Position numbers and translations under genes: made by a program. DNA of 16,235 bases, from positions 1 to 16,235 of the forward strand of contig JAWPNA010000080.1 of assembly GCA_045402695.1 (NCBI GenBank), given 5' to 3'. The notes under the pieces are model-generated. The model was not told the DNA's origin. It did not search any database and was given only the letters and a program-made list of their open reading frames with translations. Positions 15,197-16,235 of the stretch are shown in pieces. Positions within the stretch are counted from its first letter, which is position 1. Every line of letters begins with the position of its first letter. The DNA comes from JAWPNA01 sp045402695 (GTDB lineage: Bacteria > Acidobacteriota > Polarisedimenticolia > JACPZX01 > DASXTC01).

Positions 15197-15243
15197 CGCC
15201 AACCTCCCTGCCGGTCCTCCGCGCGAGAACCAACTCGTCCTGG

Positions 15244-15258
15244 AGCAACACTCGTGCC
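15244..15258 (-). promoter_or_regulatory. Sigma-54 (-24/-12) promoter of the stress/selenoprotein operon
   Basis: On the minus strand GGCACG-AGTG-TTGCT matches the RpoN consensus TGGCACG-N4-TTGCW at every position except the first T (here C). The key GG (15258-15257) and GC (15246-15245) are separated by exactly 10 bp. The start site would be near 15233, giving a leader of about 37 nt before ATG 15196. A sigma-54 activator gene ends 90 bp upstream. Confidence 0.7.
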
Positions 15259-15272
15259 GGTCGCATCACTGT

Positions 15273-15291
15273 CCTGGGGCCGGCCCTCAGG
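15273..15291. promoter_or_regulatory. GC-rich dyad, candidate activator site or terminator
   Basis: The perfect palindrome GGGCCGGCCC (15277-15286) is flanked by CCTG and CAGG arms with one extra T. It lies between the end of the activator gene and the sigma-54 promoter, centred about 48 bp upstream of the predicted start. No U-tract follows, so either role is tentative. Confidence 0.3.
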
Positions 15292-15347
15292 CTGAAGCCG
15301 CGCAATCCCCTCGCGGCCGATGAGTGATTTCGCTCAGATGGAGCGCT

Positions 15348-16235
15348 TCAGAGGTTGAACTTCTTGATCTTGTAGCGCAGGGCGTCGCGGCTGATGGAGA
15401 GCAGCCGGGCGGCCCGAGTCTGGTTGCCGGCGGACCTCTCGAGAGCCTGCCTCACCAGCTCCAGCTCCATCCGCTCCAGCGGGTATCCTGTCTCCGGCAG
15501 CACGAAGCCGTTCTTTTCGGCTCGAGGTTCGGGTGAGCCCAGTGGGGGGGCCGGAGTGAGACGCCTGATCTCATCCGGGAGGTCTTCGACATCCAGCACG
15601 TCCTTGTCCTCCAGGATCATGGCGCGCTCGATGACGTTCCTCAGCTCCCTCACGTTGCCGGCCCACGAATGCTGGCGCAGCAGCGCGAGCGCCGGAGCGC
15701 TCATGCCCCGGCAGTGCTTGCGGAACTCCCGGTTGAACTGATCCATGAGGTGCTCGACGAGGCGCGGAATGTCCTCGGTTCTCTCGCGCAGGGGCGGCAG
15801 CGTGATCGGGATCACCTTGAGCCGGTAGTAAAGGTCCTCGCGGAACCTTCCCTCTGCGACCGCCTTGCTCAGGTCGCGGTTTGTGGCGGCGATGATCCGG
15901 ACGTTCACCTTGATATCCCTCACGCCCCCGACACGCTTGAAGGTCTTCTCCTCGAGAAAGCGCAGAAGTTTGGCCTGCAGGAGGATCCCCATGTCGCCGA
16001 TCTCGTCGAGGAAGAGGCTGCCGTTGTCGGCCAGCTCGAACAGTCCCTGCTTGGAGGTTTTCGCGTCCGTGAAGGCCCCGCGCTCGTGCCCCATCAGCTC
16101 GCTCTCCAGCAAGGTGTCGGGCAGCGCCGAGCAGGTGATGTTCATGAACGACCCGCCCGCGCGGTCGCTCGCGTAGTGGATCGCCTTCGCCACGAGGTCC
16201 TTGCCCGTGCCGCTCTCTCCGGTGATGAGGACGGT
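15348..16235 (-). CDS. NtrC-family sigma-54-dependent transcriptional activator (5' end beyond window)
   Basis: 296 codons are visible, covering most of the AAA+ domain and the DNA-binding domain; the N-terminal receiver or sensor domain is outside the window. At the edge is the Walker A motif TVLITGESGTGKD. Then come ELMGHERGAFTDA, Walker B GSLFLDEIGDM, RIIAATNRDL, FREDLYYRLKVIPITLPPLR (sensor region), and HSWAGNVRELRNVIERA (sensor II). The C-terminal Fis-type helix-turn-helix is NQTRAARLLSISRDALRYKI. The sigma-54 contact loop is GAFTDA rather than GAFTGA, a variant that also occurs in functional-looking members. It hydrolyses ATP to open RpoN promoters. The sigma-54 promoter of the adjacent stress operon is the obvious candidate target. 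Confidence 0.95.
   Translation of the reverse strand, partial: TVLITGESGTGKDLVAKAIHYASDRAGGSFMNITCSALPDTLLESELMGHERGAFTDAKTSKQGLFELADNGSLFLDEIGDMGILLQAKLLRFLEEKTFKRVGGVRDIKVNVRIIAATNRDLSKAVAEGRFREDLYYRLKVIPITLPPLRERTEDIPRLVEHLMDQFNREFRKHCRGMSAPALALLRQHSWAGNVRELRNVIERAMILEDKDVLDVEDLPDEIRRLTPAPPLGSPEPRAEKNGFVLPETGYPLERMELELVRQALERSAGNQTRAARLLSISRDALRYKIKKFNL

Overview
The window is about two thirds G+C and densely coded on both strands. It looks like a chromosomal accessory region from an uncultured Gram-negative-type bacterium. Clues are a sigma-54 activator with a matching -24/-12 promoter, a multi-pass GT-C glycosyltransferase, a PEGA-domain protein with a signal peptide, and a probable UGA/selenocysteine gene. 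I cannot fix the phylum; Acidobacteriota or a related soil or sediment lineage is a guess. No tRNA, rRNA, CRISPR array, transposase or phage gene was seen.

Left edge (1-1159): the 5' part of an RmlA-like sugar-1-phosphate nucleotidyltransferase on the minus strand, diverging from a small exported PEGA-domain protein. Positions 1160-1499 hold a perfect 10-bp stem-loop and then a near-consensus sigma-70 promoter (TTGACT, 17 bp, TATAAA).

Plus-strand lipid/glycolipid operon (1500-7591): a stand-alone E2/CAT-fold acyltransferase, a GT1-type glycosyltransferase, a NAD(P)-dependent acyl-thioester-reductase-like SDR, an AMP-dependent acyl ligase and a patatin-like lipase. Spacing is tight, and the last three genes overlap one another. 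The set could activate, reduce, glycosylate, transfer and trim acyl chains. The product cannot be read from the sequence.

Middle (6713-11478): a TMTC-like polytopic glycosyltransferase on the minus strand whose frame runs, without a stop, antisense through almost the whole patatin gene, and whose start may be an ATC codon. It diverges from a membrane-anchored sulfatase-fold enzyme with Thr in place of the sulfatase Cys.

Minus-strand pair (14155-11481): a WS/DGAT-like HHxxxDG acyltransferase coupled by a GTGA overlap to a left-handed beta-helix protein. They may extend the lipid theme.

Right edge (14323-16235): the most interesting part. An NtrC-type sigma-54 activator (partial) lies upstream of a close match to a sigma-54 promoter, followed by a universal stress protein and a 116-residue ArsC/Spx-family protein. 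In that protein the catalytic Cys codon is an in-frame TGA forming a UxxC motif, and a SECIS-like hairpin follows directly. This looks like a stress-inducible redox selenoprotein operon. A standard gene finder would truncate it at the later ATG (14631) or miss its active site.
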